A DNA stretch of 64,000 nt from Chloroflexota bacterium (GTDB lineage Bacteria; Chloroflexota; UBA11872). The notes under the pieces were generated by a model. The model saw only the letters and a list, made by a program, of their open reading frames with translations. It had not been told where the DNA came from and searched no databases. Within the stretch, counting starts at the first letter, position 1. Every line of letters starts with the position of its first letter. The stretch lies in the NCBI GenBank assembly GCA_022820025.1, contig JAJEGF010000004.1:1-64000 (forward strand), given 5' to 3'. The translations under genes were made by a program, and so were the position numbers. Shown here one piece after another: positions 24,289 to 33,583 of this stretch.

Positions 24289-27272
24289 TCTTTCTCGAGC
24301 GATTGGTCGCCCATCACGTGGGCGAGATTGAGGACGCGGATATCGCCTTTCTGCCGCGCGGCCGTCATCTCATCGAGGCGACGCCCGAGGCGGCGGCAAC
24401 GCTTAGCGCCGCGCTGCGTTGCGCGCTTTTTGGCGACGTGGCGCCAGGGTTTGGCCAGCGAGAGGGTGCGCTGGTGGGTGCGTCTATCGTCGCCGGCGGC
24501 GCGGCCTATGCCATCGAGCGGCGAATCGCGCCGAACGGTCGGCTCACGACGTTGCTGGCACGAGGCGGGCCGTCGGGCCTGGTGCCGGTTGCGGGCGGCG
24601 AGCGCATCGAACGCGAATTGGAGCGCGTGCTCGGCGCCGACATGGAAGCACTAGCCGCGCTTATCTGGCCCCCGCACGACCTGGAGCCGTTGACGGGCCG
24701 GTTGCGCGACGTTGTTCGCGCCTGGCTCGGCTCACGACGAATGAATGTGCTGGCCGCCAGCGTGGAGGTGAGCCGGGATCTGGAGGAAGCCGAGCGCCTG
24801 GCGTCGCTGCACGTCGCGCTGGCCAAGGCGGCCGAGGCCAACAACGCGGCCGCCGCCGAGGTTCAGCGGCTTGCGTACGTGCGCAGGCGCGACCGGGCCG
24901 CCCGCGCGGTTCATCAGCTTGAGGAGGCCGAACGGCTTGTCGCCGAGGCCGAGGATGAGCGTCTGCGCATGCTGACCGCGGCCCAGGGACTTGAACGTCA
25001 TGTCGAACAGGCCGAGCGCGCCCTGGCGCTGGCGCACCTGCTGGACCATCGAGACTCCGCGATGCGGCGGCACGAGGCAGCGCGGACTCGGCGAGTCGAG
25101 TACGAGACGCAGGCTGCTGAACTGGTCAACGTGCGCTCCACGTTGACGACAAGCGAACGGCGATTGACAACGCTGGACCGCGGATTGGCCGCGTATGACC
25201 GAGCGGACGCCGCCGCTGCGGCCGCAAAGCAGGCACGGAATGCAAGTTCGTCCATCGGCGAGGACGTGGCCGCTCTGGAACGCGCACGGCAGGAGCTCTC
25301 GGCCAGCCGGAGCAAGGCCGAACGCCTGGCCGCCCAGGCAAAGCGCACGCGAACGCTCAGTGACCGGGCACGCGACGAATCCCACCTGCCAGCGGCGCAT
25401 CGCCTCTGGCGCGTGTGGCTGGAGCATGCGAATGACAACGACGACAACGCGGACCGGGCCGAGAGCGAAGCGGCAACGCTCCACGATCAGCTGAACACCC
25501 TGGAGGCGGCGGTCCGCACCCAGGAGCAGGATGCCCGGCTGCGGGCGAGTTGGCGGCGGTTGGCTGCCGGTAGTGCGGTGGCTGGCCTTGGCGCGGGCGT
25601 GGTTGGGCTCCTGGCCGTCGCTCCGCTGGCGCCGCTGGGCCTCTCCGTGGGCCTCGTCGGCACACTGGCCGGCATCTGGCTGACCCTGGCGGAACGTGGC
25701 AGCGGCGATAGCGTGGACGAGTTGGAGCGCGAACTGGACACCGTGGCCCGTGCGCTTCGGCAGACGGAACAGCGAAGGCAGGCTGCCGCCGACGCACGGA
25801 ATGTGCGCGTTCGCATCGAGAACCAGCTCGAGCAACTGGGACTGGAAGTCCCAACCGACGCGCAGCGGGCCCTGGTGCTCCGCGACAGCGCCACGGCTCG
25901 TTTGCGCCAACTGGCCGACGGCGACGGTCGACGTGAGTCGCAAGAGCTCCGCCAGGAAGCCGCGACCGCGTCACAGGCAGCCGAGGATGCCGCGCGGGAG
26001 GTTCGGCGTTTGGAGGCGCGCGTGGCGACCTTGCATCGCCGTGACCCTGAACAGCAGCAGGTCGCTGCGGCGGCCGAGCGACGCACACAACTGGAGCGAG
26101 CGGCCAGCGCCCGGCGGGCGGCGGAACGCCTGGCCGGCGAACTGCAGATCGGGACGTCGCGGGAAGCCATTGAACAGTCGCGACGTAACACGTTGCGAGA
26201 GGTTCAGGATCTGCAGCAGCAGTTGAGCGGCGCCGCGGATCTGGAACTCAAGCGGCAGGTCGCCTTGCGGGACGAGACTCGAGTTAACGACGAACTTGCC
26301 GCGTTGGTCGCCGAGATATCGGCGCGGTTCGACGAACAATCCGAACGTGCGCCGGATCGGGCGAGGGCCGTGCAGATTGCGCAGATCGCGGCCGTCGTCG
26401 CCCAGGTTGGCGGCGACCGAGCCCACAGCGCCGCGCGCGGCGCGGCCCAGCGCGGCCGCACCGTCCACGCGGCTTCGAGGCGACACTCGACCGATCTGGC
26501 GGCGGCTCTGCGGGCGCTGGCGGTTGACTGCGACGCCGATCCAACGTCGGCCGAAGCGCGAGCCGCCATCCCGGACCTGGACGCCGACCCGATCGGAGCC
26601 GAAGAGATTCGCCGCTCGCTGCGTCGGGCGCGCGAGGCGGCGCGCCGGACCGAGACACGCGTGCAGACGCTGGAACTGCGGGCCGGCGTGGAGTGCACAG
26701 ACATTGACCCCGACGATGCCCACGACCGCCTTGACCGAGCCTTGCGTGCGCGCAGGATTCGCGAGATCGGCCAGACCATTGTGCGCGGCGCCCTGGACGC
26801 CTCGCTGGAGAGCTTGCCGGCCTCAATCGAGCACGAGTTGCGGAGCATCCTGCCGGCCGCCACCGCCGGCCGCTTCTGGGACGCCCGCTGCGGTGAGAGT
26901 CTTTGCGTGGAAGTCTGGGACCCGCGAGCAGCCGCGTGGCGAGCGCCGGTCGACCTGGATGGCCGGAGCCGCGAGCACGTGGAGCGGGCATTTGCGCTGG
27001 CCTTCGCGGTTGCCGGTCCGCCGCTGGACGCGACGGACTTGCCGGCCTTTATCTGGCTGGAACAGTCGGCGACGGATCACGATGGCGAGATCCTGCAAGC
27101 CGTGGCGGCGGCTGCCAGCCTGGGCGGAGCGGCGCAGCGCTATCCGCAGGTTATTGCCACCGGACAGTCGATCAGGCCCGGCCTCGGCCGATTCGATCGC
27201 GTGACTTCCCTGACGGACGGGCACGCTTCTGACGCAGCGACGACCATCAGCGGCATCCGTGAGGCCGGGTAA
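24285..27272 (+). CDS. Degenerate SbcC/Rad50-like (YhaN-like) protein with membrane hairpin
   Basis: A 995-residue SMC-like protein. The N-terminal head begins as in YhaN/Rad50, but where the P-loop should be it reads HLIEATPEAAATLSAALRCA, lacking the GxxxxGK[ST] motif. Long coiled coils follow (residues about 150-420 and 480-760), interrupted by a hydrophobic hairpin (about 428-466) that may enter the membrane. In the C-terminal head the signature LSGGxRE is replaced by LDGRSRE and the Walker B/D-loop by AFIWLEQSATDHDGE. ATP hydrolysis is therefore improbable. No CxxC zinc hook is seen. Coupled to the SbcD-like gene upstream (GTGA) and to a membrane protein downstream (TAATG). Confidence 0.65.
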   Translation: MIFLERLVAHHVGEIEDADIAFLPRGRHLIEATPEAAATLSAALRCALFGDVAPGFGQREGALVGASIVAGGAAYAIERRIAPNGRLTTLLARGGPSGLVPVAGGERIERELERVLGADMEALAALIWPPHDLEPLTGRLRDVVRAWLGSRRMNVLAASVEVSRDLEEAERLASLHVALAKAAEANNAAAAEVQRLAYVRRRDRAARAVHQLEEAERLVAEAEDERLRMLTAAQGLERHVEQAERALALAHLLDHRDSAMRRHEAARTRRVEYETQAAELVNVRSTLTTSERRLTTLDRGLAAYDRADAAAAAAKQARNASSSIGEDVAALERARQELSASRSKAERLAAQAKRTRTLSDRARDESHLPAAHRLWRVWLEHANDNDDNADRAESEAATLHDQLNTLEAAVRTQEQDARLRASWRRLAAGSAVAGLGAGVVGLLAVAPLAPLGLSVGLVGTLAGIWLTLAERGSGDSVDELERELDTVARALRQTEQRRQAAADARNVRVRIENQLEQLGLEVPTDAQRALVLRDSATARLRQLADGDGRRESQELRQEAATASQAAEDAAREVRRLEARVATLHRRDPEQQQVAAAAERRTQLERAASARRAAERLAGELQIGTSREAIEQSRRNTLREVQDLQQQLSGAADLELKRQVALRDETRVNDELAALVAEISARFDEQSERAPDRARAVQIAQIAAVVAQVGGDRAHSAARGAAQRGRTVHAASRRHSTDLAAALRALAVDCDADPTSAEARAAIPDLDADPIGAEEIRRSLRRAREAARRTETRVQTLELRAGVECTDIDPDDAHDRLDRALRARRIREIGQTIVRGALDASLESLPASIEHELRSILPAATAGRFWDARCGESLCVEVWDPRAAAWRAPVDLDGRSREHVERAFALAFAVAGPPLDATDLPAFIWLEQSATDHDGEILQAVAAAASLGGAAQRYPQVIATGQSIRPGLGRFDRVTSLTDGHASDAATTISGIREAG

Positions 27273-28027
27273 TGCTCGCATCGGAGACCAACGACCGCGT
27301 GTCGCAGCAACCCATCGCCCGCCGTCGACCTCGCGGGGAACGCCGCTCGCCGGCGCTCAATCGACCCGGTGACCGCAGGGCGCCTGACGCCAGGGTCTCG
27401 CGCCGCAGGTCGACGTCGAATGACCTGGACAGCGCGGATTCCAGGCAAGCCATTCAGATACGACGCGACGACGTCACCCGGCAGTCGAAAGCGGCGGCCA
27501 AATCGCCCACACGGCGAACGCATCGTCCGAAGCGCCCGCGAGTCGCCGCCGCCGCACGCAGTGCAGGCGATCCCGACAGCCAGCTGCAGTTGACGTTAGA
27601 CCTCAGCGACCCGGAGCCACGCGGCTACGAGGCCTCCGCCGCGGCACCGCGCGAGCGGATTGACGCCACTCGGTGGCTCTGGCTGGCCATGGGCATGGGC
27701 ACGGCGGCCTGCCTCCTCCTCTTGGGTTTCCAACTTGTCTTCACAGATCCCGCGCACGGGCTCAATGTCCTGGCCGTGGTGGTCACCATGTCCTTCGGCG
27801 CGCTGTTCGCCACGTGGACGTTCGAGTACTGGCTGCGGCGCGGCGCCGCCACGCCGCCGAAGGTTCGAACGTGGGCGCTCACCCGGCACGCCGTTCTCGT
27901 GTCCGTGGGCGTGGCCGCCATGGCCGTAAGCGCCCTGAATCGCACCGCGAGCTTCGGTCTGCTGCTCCTGGTGATCTTGACGCTGATCGTGGCCGACATC
28001 GTGCTGCGCCGGCTGCGCATCCGGTAG
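27272..28027 (+). CDS. Membrane protein with long basic N-terminal tail
   Basis: A 251-residue protein. Residues 1-130 are very basic and disordered (many Arg/Ser/Asp, PTRRTHRPKRPRVAAAA), and the rest forms about four transmembrane helices (WLWLAMGMGTAACLLLLGF, LAVVVTMSFGALFATWTF, and two near the C-terminus). The ATG overlaps the previous stop by one base, indicating coupling with the SbcC-like gene. The basic tail could bind nucleic acid, but that is inference. No family recognised. Confidence 0.65.
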   Translation: MLASETNDRVSQQPIARRRPRGERRSPALNRPGDRRAPDARVSRRRSTSNDLDSADSRQAIQIRRDDVTRQSKAAAKSPTRRTHRPKRPRVAAAARSAGDPDSQLQLTLDLSDPEPRGYEASAAAPRERIDATRWLWLAMGMGTAACLLLLGFQLVFTDPAHGLNVLAVVVTMSFGALFATWTFEYWLRRGAATPPKVRTWALTRHAVLVSVGVAAMAVSALNRTASFGLLLLVILTLIVADIVLRRLRIR

Positions 28028-28803
28028 TGCGCGGTGAGAGGTCAGACGATCCCTACGCGCGAATAGCCGACCTGTACGAGGCCGAGCACCGCGGCTGGAC
28101 CGATGATCTGGATCTGTACCGCGCGCTGGCGGCGCGCGCCGGCGGTCCAGTGTTGGAACTGGGCTGCGGCTCGGGCCGTGTGGCCATCGCCCTGGCCGAG
28201 GCCGGGCACATCGTTCATGGCGTCGACACGTCGGAGGCCATGCTGGCTATTGCGCACACGAATCTGGGCTCGCGCCGATTGCCGGTGAGTTTCAGACGTG
28301 GCGATATGAGGCACGCCAGCGGTCACGCCGAGTTCGGCCTGGCGTTCTGCGCGCTTGACGGACTCCTTCACCTGCAATCCGCGGCTGACGTTCACGACAC
28401 ACTGCGCGCCGCCCACCACGCTCTTCGGCCGGGCGGGTTGCTGGCCGTCGACGTCGTCAACCCGTCACCCGACCGGCTGGCGATGCGTGACGGTGTGGTT
28501 CGGCACCAGTCGACCTTTGCCGGGCCGGGGGACGCGGAGATCACGCACTTCGTGTCCTGGGAAATCGATCCCGACGCTCAGACCATCGATACGGCGCACT
28601 TCTACGACGCGCTGAGCGACGACGGAGCGGTGCGCCGGCGCACAACGGCGTTCCGGCTGCGCTACCTGGAACGGGACGAGCTGGAAGCCGCACTGCAAAC
28701 CGCCGGGTTTGACCGCCCGGAGGTGTATGGGAACGCCCAACTCGATCCCTTCGAGCCCGACAGCGACCGCATGATTCTCGTCGCAACCAAGTCCACCGCG
28801 TAG
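28027..28803 (+). CDS. SAM-dependent class I methyltransferase
   Basis: A 258-residue methyltransferase. Motif I VLELGCGSGRVAIALAEAG, an acidic residue at the end of strand 2 (HGVDTSEAML), motif II/III-like FGLAFCALDGLLHL, and ALRPGGLLAVDVVNP are typical of the Methyltransf_11/25 group. GTG start overlaps the previous gene's TAG by one base, so it closes the SbcD/SbcC-like run. Substrate unknown; small-molecule acceptors are common in this subfamily. Confidence 0.82.
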   Translation: MRGERSDDPYARIADLYEAEHRGWTDDLDLYRALAARAGGPVLELGCGSGRVAIALAEAGHIVHGVDTSEAMLAIAHTNLGSRRLPVSFRRGDMRHASGHAEFGLAFCALDGLLHLQSAADVHDTLRAAHHALRPGGLLAVDVVNPSPDRLAMRDGVVRHQSTFAGPGDAEITHFVSWEIDPDAQTIDTAHFYDALSDDGAVRRRTTAFRLRYLERDELEAALQTAGFDRPEVYGNAQLDPFEPDSDRMILVATKSTA

Positions 28804-28806
28804 GCG

Positions 28807-29754
28807 CTAGAACGACCAGCGCCCGACAGGTCCGTTGCGACGACGCCAGGCAACGTAGGCGCCCTGGTCGCCGACCAGTCGTATCGTTGAGGCGATTGGC
28901 GCCAGACCCAGGTTCAGCAGCCGACGCAGCAAAACGCCGTCGGCCAGGGCGAGGTCAACGTCGAGCGACGACAGGCCTCGAACCAACGCCGAGCGCGCGG
29001 CCGCACGCATCCAGGCATCAATATCGTGGTTCAGCGGAACGCCAGCCATCACAAGCCGAAGGTCCAACGACCCGCCAGCGCCAGGTATCAACGGATCCGG
29101 GTCGCAGAGCAACTTGACATCAGGCCCGATCAACACGTAGCTCGCCGATGAATGCGGCTGAGATTTGACCCTGGCCACAAGTGTCGGTTCACGGCCTCGC
29201 GTGTGGTCGTCCAGGTCCGAGCCGGCGACTTCTCGCCAGCTGTTCGGCTCGAATGGCGCACAGAGATCCGAAGCCGCGCCCCGCAAGCGCACCGTGAGAT
29301 CGGCAGGCCGAAAGCCGCGGCGTGCATACATCCCGGCGGCGCGCACCGCCGTCGGCGCGACCTCCATCCCAGTGACCGGACGGCCACTGGCCGCCAGGAA
29401 CTCGACCGCGTGATCCGTCAACGCGGCACCCACACCGGCGCCCCGGAAGTTTGGCTCGACCCCCAGGCCAGCAAACCAGGCCGCTTCAGGCTCGACCACG
29501 GCAAACACGGCGCCAACCGGGCCGTAACCTCGGACCTCGGCAATCCACGCCGCCGCGGCATTCTGACGCCACCGGCGAATTCGGCCCGCAGACAGCGGCA
29601 GGTCGGGAGCGCCGGCTGCCGCAACTGCTCCGCTATCGCGCGTCCCATAAGCCGCGCGCAGCAGGTGAGCCGCCGCTTCGGCGTCATCGTCGCGCATTGG
29701 ACGCACGTTCACCGGCGCGTTTGGATTCGAGTCAGCCACGATAGAATTCGGCAA
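28807..29754 (-). CDS. GNAT-family N-acetyltransferase
   Basis: A 315-residue acetyltransferase with motif A LGVEPNFRGAGVGAALTDHA in the first half, whose RGAGVG loop binds the acetyl-CoA pyrophosphate, then MYARRGFRPADLTVRL. The C-terminal half (about 160-315) appears to be a second, degenerate GNAT-like domain. The TTG at 29754 is supported by GGAGG five bases upstream; a GTG at 29739 is less likely. It converges with the methyltransferase and is divergent from the aminotransferase. Substrate unknown. Confidence 0.8.
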   Translation of the reverse strand: MPNSIVADSNPNAPVNVRPMRDDDAEAAAHLLRAAYGTRDSGAVAAAGAPDLPLSAGRIRRWRQNAAAAWIAEVRGYGPVGAVFAVVEPEAAWFAGLGVEPNFRGAGVGAALTDHAVEFLAASGRPVTGMEVAPTAVRAAGMYARRGFRPADLTVRLRGAASDLCAPFEPNSWREVAGSDLDDHTRGREPTLVARVKSQPHSSASYVLIGPDVKLLCDPDPLIPGAGGSLDLRLVMAGVPLNHDIDAWMRAAARSALVRGLSSLDVDLALADGVLLRRLLNLGLAPIASTIRLVGDQGAYVAWRRRNGPVGRWSF

Positions 29755-29804
29755 GCGACCCTCCGTCAGCCGCAGTCTGTCCCCCGAAACGAATTGCCAC
29801 GCCC

Positions 29805-30992
29805 ATGACCACCATGCCTCATCCCGATCTGGCCGGCGCCATGAGCCGGCTCGGCACCGAAACCGCGTTTTCCGTCCTGGCCCGAGCCAAGGCCCTGGAA
29901 CGCGAAGGCCGCGACATCATCCACCTCGAGATCGGCGAGCCTGACTTTGACACCCCGGCCAATATCATCGAAGCCGCCAAGCGGGCGCTGGACAACGGCT
30001 TCACGCACTACGTGCCGTCGGCCGGAATCCCGGAGGCCCGCGAGGCCATCGCCGCCGACGTCGCAGAATCCCGCGGAATCGATGTCGCGCCCGAGCAAGT
30101 CGTCATTACGCCGGGCGCCAAGCCGATCATGTACTTCGGGATTACGGCGCTGTGCGGTCCGGGAGACGAAGTGCTGTATCCGGATCCCGGGTTTCCGATC
30201 TACGAGTCGGTCATCCGATTCGTGGGAGCCACCCCAGTGCCGCTGGCGCTGCGGCCCGAGAACCAGTTTCGGCTGGATCTGGACGAGTTGAAGGCCAAGC
30301 TCTCCGACCGAACGAAGCTGCTGATTCTCAACTCACCACAGAACCCCACGGGCGGCGTTCTGCCGCCGGAGGACATTTGCGCGATCGCGGATCTGGTTGC
30401 GGACCGGCCGTTGCATGTCCTCAGCGACGAGATCTACGGACGCATCATGTATGGCGAGATCGAGCACGCCTCAATTGCGGCCTGCCCGGGCATGGCCGAC
30501 AAAACAATGATCCTGGACGGATTCTCCAAGACGTACGCCATGACCGGCTGGCGGCTTGGCTATGGGGTGATGAACGCGGGCCTGGCGGAAGCCGTGGCTC
30601 AACTGCAGACCAACTGCACCAGCTGCACCGCCGCATTCATCCAGATGGCGGGGGTCGAAGCGCTGACCGGGCCGCAGGAGGCCGTGGACGGCTTCGTGGC
30701 GGAGTTCCAGCGGCGACGTGACGTGATCGTGGATGGCCTGAACAGCCTGGAGGGCGTGGATTGCCAGCGTCCGGCGGGCGCGTTCTATGTGTTTCCCCAA
30801 CTCAGCGGGTTCAAAATCAGCACTGACGAGATCGCGGACCGGCTGCTGAACGAGGCGGGCGTCGCGGTGCTGGCGGGAACGGCTTTTGGGACCGTGGGCG
30901 CCGATTCGCTGCGATTGTCGTTCGCGAACTCGGTGGAGAACCTGGAGCGCGCCGTGGAGCGGATGCGTCCAGTCCTGGCCGCCGCGCGCTAA
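29805..30992 (+). CDS. PLP-dependent class I/II aminotransferase (AspC-like)
   Basis: Fold-type I aminotransferase, 395 residues. The pyridoxal-phosphate lysine lies in ILDGFSKTYAMTGWRLGY. NSPQNPTGGVL and SDEIYGRIMYG supply the cofactor-binding Asn and Asp/Tyr, and LRLSFANS the substrate-carboxylate Arg. It resembles aspartate/aromatic aminotransferases of thermophiles; the amino-donor preference cannot be fixed. It is close to the PLP-synthase genes (pdxS/T) but on the opposite strand. Confidence 0.9.
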   Translation: MTTMPHPDLAGAMSRLGTETAFSVLARAKALEREGRDIIHLEIGEPDFDTPANIIEAAKRALDNGFTHYVPSAGIPEAREAIAADVAESRGIDVAPEQVVITPGAKPIMYFGITALCGPGDEVLYPDPGFPIYESVIRFVGATPVPLALRPENQFRLDLDELKAKLSDRTKLLILNSPQNPTGGVLPPEDICAIADLVADRPLHVLSDEIYGRIMYGEIEHASIAACPGMADKTMILDGFSKTYAMTGWRLGYGVMNAGLAEAVAQLQTNCTSCTAAFIQMAGVEALTGPQEAVDGFVAEFQRRRDVIVDGLNSLEGVDCQRPAGAFYVFPQLSGFKISTDEIADRLLNEAGVAVLAGTAFGTVGADSLRLSFANSVENLERAVERMRPVLAAAR

Positions 30993-31004
30993 GTCCAGGT
31001 CCGC

Positions 31005-31346
31005 CTAGATCTGTTCGACCCGGTCGAGGTCGAACATGAACATGGTGGCGCCGCCCACCTGAACTTCGACCGGGAACGGCAGCCGCGCTTCGCCTGAATC
31101 CTGGGCCGACTGCATCGGGTTTACGATCTGCATACGGGTCGTGGCGTTGCGTCGCACGATCCCGAGCAAGTCGCCGATGCGATCGTCATCCACGCCGATG
31201 ATGAAGGTCGTATTGCCCTCGCGCAGGAATCCGCCCGCCGTGGGCACGCGGGTGAAGCGGAATCCGCCGGAGACGAGCGAATCAGCCAGGACGTCGGCGT
31301 CCGGCTCCTGCACGATTCCGAAGAAGAGCTTCAGCGGGGGAACCAA
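31005..31346 (-). CDS. darA: Cyclic-di-AMP receptor DarA-like (DUF970, PII-like)
   Basis: A 113-residue PII-like protein. KLFFGIVQEPDADVLADSLV, then GFRFTRVPTAGGFLREGNTTFIIGVDDDRI, reproduces the DarA/PstA (YaaQ) pattern, in which the GGFLREGNTT region forms part of the cyclic-di-AMP pocket. The start is TTG at 31346, the only option that keeps the first strand. It follows tmk by 27 bases, the same adjacency as in Firmicutes (tmk-yaaQ). It implies cyclic-di-AMP signalling; no diadenylate cyclase gene is in the window. Confidence 0.85.
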   Translation of the reverse strand: MVPPLKLFFGIVQEPDADVLADSLVSGGFRFTRVPTAGGFLREGNTTFIIGVDDDRIGDLLGIVRRNATTRMQIVNPMQSAQDSGEARLPFPVEVQVGGATMFMFDLDRVEQI

Positions 31347-31373
31347 TCAAGCGAGGCGTGCGGCGCCGGCAGC

Positions 31374-32087
31374 TTACGCGATGCTGAGTGGGAGAAGTCG
31401 TTGCACGGGCGCCGTGACGTGCCGCAGGTCGCGGGCGTCCACTTCGGATTGGACGCGACCCAGGATTTCCGCGGCAATCTCCCGGGGGGGCTGCAATCCG
31501 TCCACCACCAGCCAGCGATCAGGGTCGTCCGCCGCCTGGTCCAGGTAGGAATCGCGAACACGGCGGTGGAAGGCCAGGCCGTGCCAGTTGATGCCGCCGG
31601 CCTTTTCCCAGTCCGTATTGCGGTGGCTGAGGCTGCGCTTGAGCCCGTCCTCGACGTCAATGTCGAGCAGCACGGTAACGTCGGGTGTGACACCCTGAAT
31701 CGCAAACGACGTCAAGTTCTCGAGATCGCGGCGTCGCAGACGAAAACCGCCACCCTGGTAGGCGCGGGTTGAGGCAAAAAACCGGTCGCAGATCACCACG
31801 CCGCCGCGTTCGAGGTGCGGACGAATCCGTTCGGTCACGTGTTGCGAGCGGGCGGCCGACATCAGCAGCGCCTGCACGCGCGGCTCCACGGCTTGCATGT
31901 CCTGCTCCTGGAGCAAGACGCGGCGTAGCCGTTCACCCAGCGAGGTGCCGCCCGGCTCTCGGGTCAGGTCCACATCAAGCGCCTGTTGACGGAGGGCATC
32001 TCCAAGCAATTGGGCCTGGGTGGTCTTGCCGCTGCCCTCGGGACCTTCAAGAACGATGAAAAGCCCGGTCGGGTTGTCGTCAATCAT
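31374..32087 (-). CDS. tmk: Thymidylate kinase
   Basis: Phosphorylates dTMP to dTDP. P-loop LEGPEGSGKTTQ, substrate motif LTREPGGT, the DR[YF]-type motif CDRFFASTRAYQGGG and a lid region (LKRSLSHRNTDWE) are present. 237 residues, slightly longer than usual because of a short C-terminal tail (APVQRLLPLSIA). Its ATG overlaps the stop of the upstream Ycf45-like gene by four bases, so the two are coupled. Confidence 0.94.
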   Translation of the reverse strand: MIDDNPTGLFIVLEGPEGSGKTTQAQLLGDALRQQALDVDLTREPGGTSLGERLRRVLLQEQDMQAVEPRVQALLMSAARSQHVTERIRPHLERGGVVICDRFFASTRAYQGGGFRLRRRDLENLTSFAIQGVTPDVTVLLDIDVEDGLKRSLSHRNTDWEKAGGINWHGLAFHRRVRDSYLDQAADDPDRWLVVDGLQPPREIAAEILGRVQSEVDARDLRHVTAPVQRLLPLSIA

Positions 32088-33577
32088 GCGAGCCTCGGGC
32101 GCGTACTGACGGGGGTGCGCAGATGCTGGCGGGGCGCGCCGTTGCCGCGTGCGCCGGCGTTGGCCTGCGCGGGCTGTTTAGGCGGCGGCTCATCAGGGCG
32201 TTCCATGTCGAGAAGTGTCGACAGGCAGGCCTCCATCTGCGTCACCGTGTTGTTCCGGAGCACATACACCGGCAGGCCGCGGGCTTCGGCGTCGCGCAAT
32301 ACGCGGGCGCGCTTGCGGTGAAAGCTGCGGAGGGTCACAACAACATCGGCCTGGGCCAGGTGCCGCACCAGGCGAATCGCGTCGGTTGCACTATTGGCGA
32401 TCGCGTGCTCCATTCGGCTACGGCTGACGCCGAAGGGAAACACCTGCAAGCGGCCGTCGTCCACGCGCGCGTCGCCGGCGTCCACCGGTTCCGACAGGGC
32501 GCCCTCAACGCTCACGCGAGCCTCGGCATTCGTATCGCGCAGCACCCGACCGTCCGCCAGCCGCATCCGCGATTCCGCCCGCACGGCGCCACCGCGCAGG
32601 ATGGCGTCCACGGACCCGGCAACGTTGTTGTGAATCACAAAGGCATCGCGCGAGTGCAACTCGATCAGCGTGTCGAAGGTTGGCGGCGACCGGCGCTCCA
32701 GCACGGTCTTCTGGGTACGGCGCCGCCGCGCCTCGTCGTCGCTCAGGGTTACGGATTCGACGCCGCCAACCAGATCGCTCAGCAACGGATTGAGCAGCAC
32801 GTTGTCCAGTGTCTGGCCGTGCGCGGTGGCGATGAGGCGCACGCCGCGCTCGGCGATAGTACGGGCGGCCTCGGCTTCGAGTTCCGTTCCGATTTCATCC
32901 ACGACGATGACCTCGGGCATGTGGTTCTCCACGGCTTCGATCATTACCCGGTGCTGGCGGTCCGGGGCGGCGACTTGCATGCGCCGGGCGCGGCCGATGC
33001 CGGGGTGGGGAACATCGCCGTCGCCGCCGATTTCGTTCGAGGTGTCGACGATTACCACGCGGGCGCCGTGATCGTTTGCCAGCACGCGGGCCATCTCACG
33101 AAGCATGGTGGTCTTGCCCACGCCGGGCGGGCCGAGGAGCAGCAGGCTGTGGTCACCGGCGACGATGTCGCGGACAATCGCGGTGGTGCCGTACAGAGCT
33201 CGTCCGCGCCGAACGGTCAGCCCGACGACTCGACCCGATCGGTTTCTGATGGCGGAGAACCGGTGGAGGGTCCCCGGAACTCCGGCGCGGTTATCGTCGG
33301 TGAATTCGCCAATGGCTTCCACGACTGCCGCGATGTGGTCGGCTTCGACGTGCCAGGGCAGGAGGCGCTCGGATCCATCGCTGAGGCGAATCTCGGGCAC
33401 TCGACCAAGATCGAGCACGATCTCGACGACCTCGGTCCAGCCGGATACGGTGCGGAGGTCGTCCTGCAGTTTGACCGGCAGCGCCGCAACCAGGTCCCTC
33501 AGTTCGTCGTCATCCCCGGATTGAATATGCGGCGCGTCGACGGCCCTGGGCGGCTGGAGGAGGTCCGGGGTTGCCAC
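32084..33577 (-). CDS. Ycf45/SpoIIIAA-like AAA+ ATPase
   Basis: A 497-residue protein: an N-terminal domain (LRDLVAALPVKLQDDL), a RecA/AAA-type ATPase core with Walker A LLLGPPGVGKTTMLREMAR and Walker B EVIVVDEIGTELEAEAA, then a C-terminal region (residues about 400-470, LVRHLAQADVVVTLRSFHRK) that in cyanobacterial and plastid relatives carries an R3H nucleic-acid-binding domain. Cellular role in this family is not established. GTG start, six bases after the upstream GNAT stop, and four-base overlap with tmk, placing it firmly in the pdx-tmk operon. Confidence 0.82.
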   Translation of the reverse strand: MATPDLLQPPRAVDAPHIQSGDDDELRDLVAALPVKLQDDLRTVSGWTEVVEIVLDLGRVPEIRLSDGSERLLPWHVEADHIAAVVEAIGEFTDDNRAGVPGTLHRFSAIRNRSGRVVGLTVRRGRALYGTTAIVRDIVAGDHSLLLLGPPGVGKTTMLREMARVLANDHGARVVIVDTSNEIGGDGDVPHPGIGRARRMQVAAPDRQHRVMIEAVENHMPEVIVVDEIGTELEAEAARTIAERGVRLIATAHGQTLDNVLLNPLLSDLVGGVESVTLSDDEARRRRTQKTVLERRSPPTFDTLIELHSRDAFVIHNNVAGSVDAILRGGAVRAESRMRLADGRVLRDTNAEARVSVEGALSEPVDAGDARVDDGRLQVFPFGVSRSRMEHAIANSATDAIRLVRHLAQADVVVTLRSFHRKRARVLRDAEARGLPVYVLRNNTVTQMEACLSTLLDMERPDEPPPKQPAQANAGARGNGAPRQHLRTPVSTRPRLA

Positions 33578-33583
33578 GCCGGC

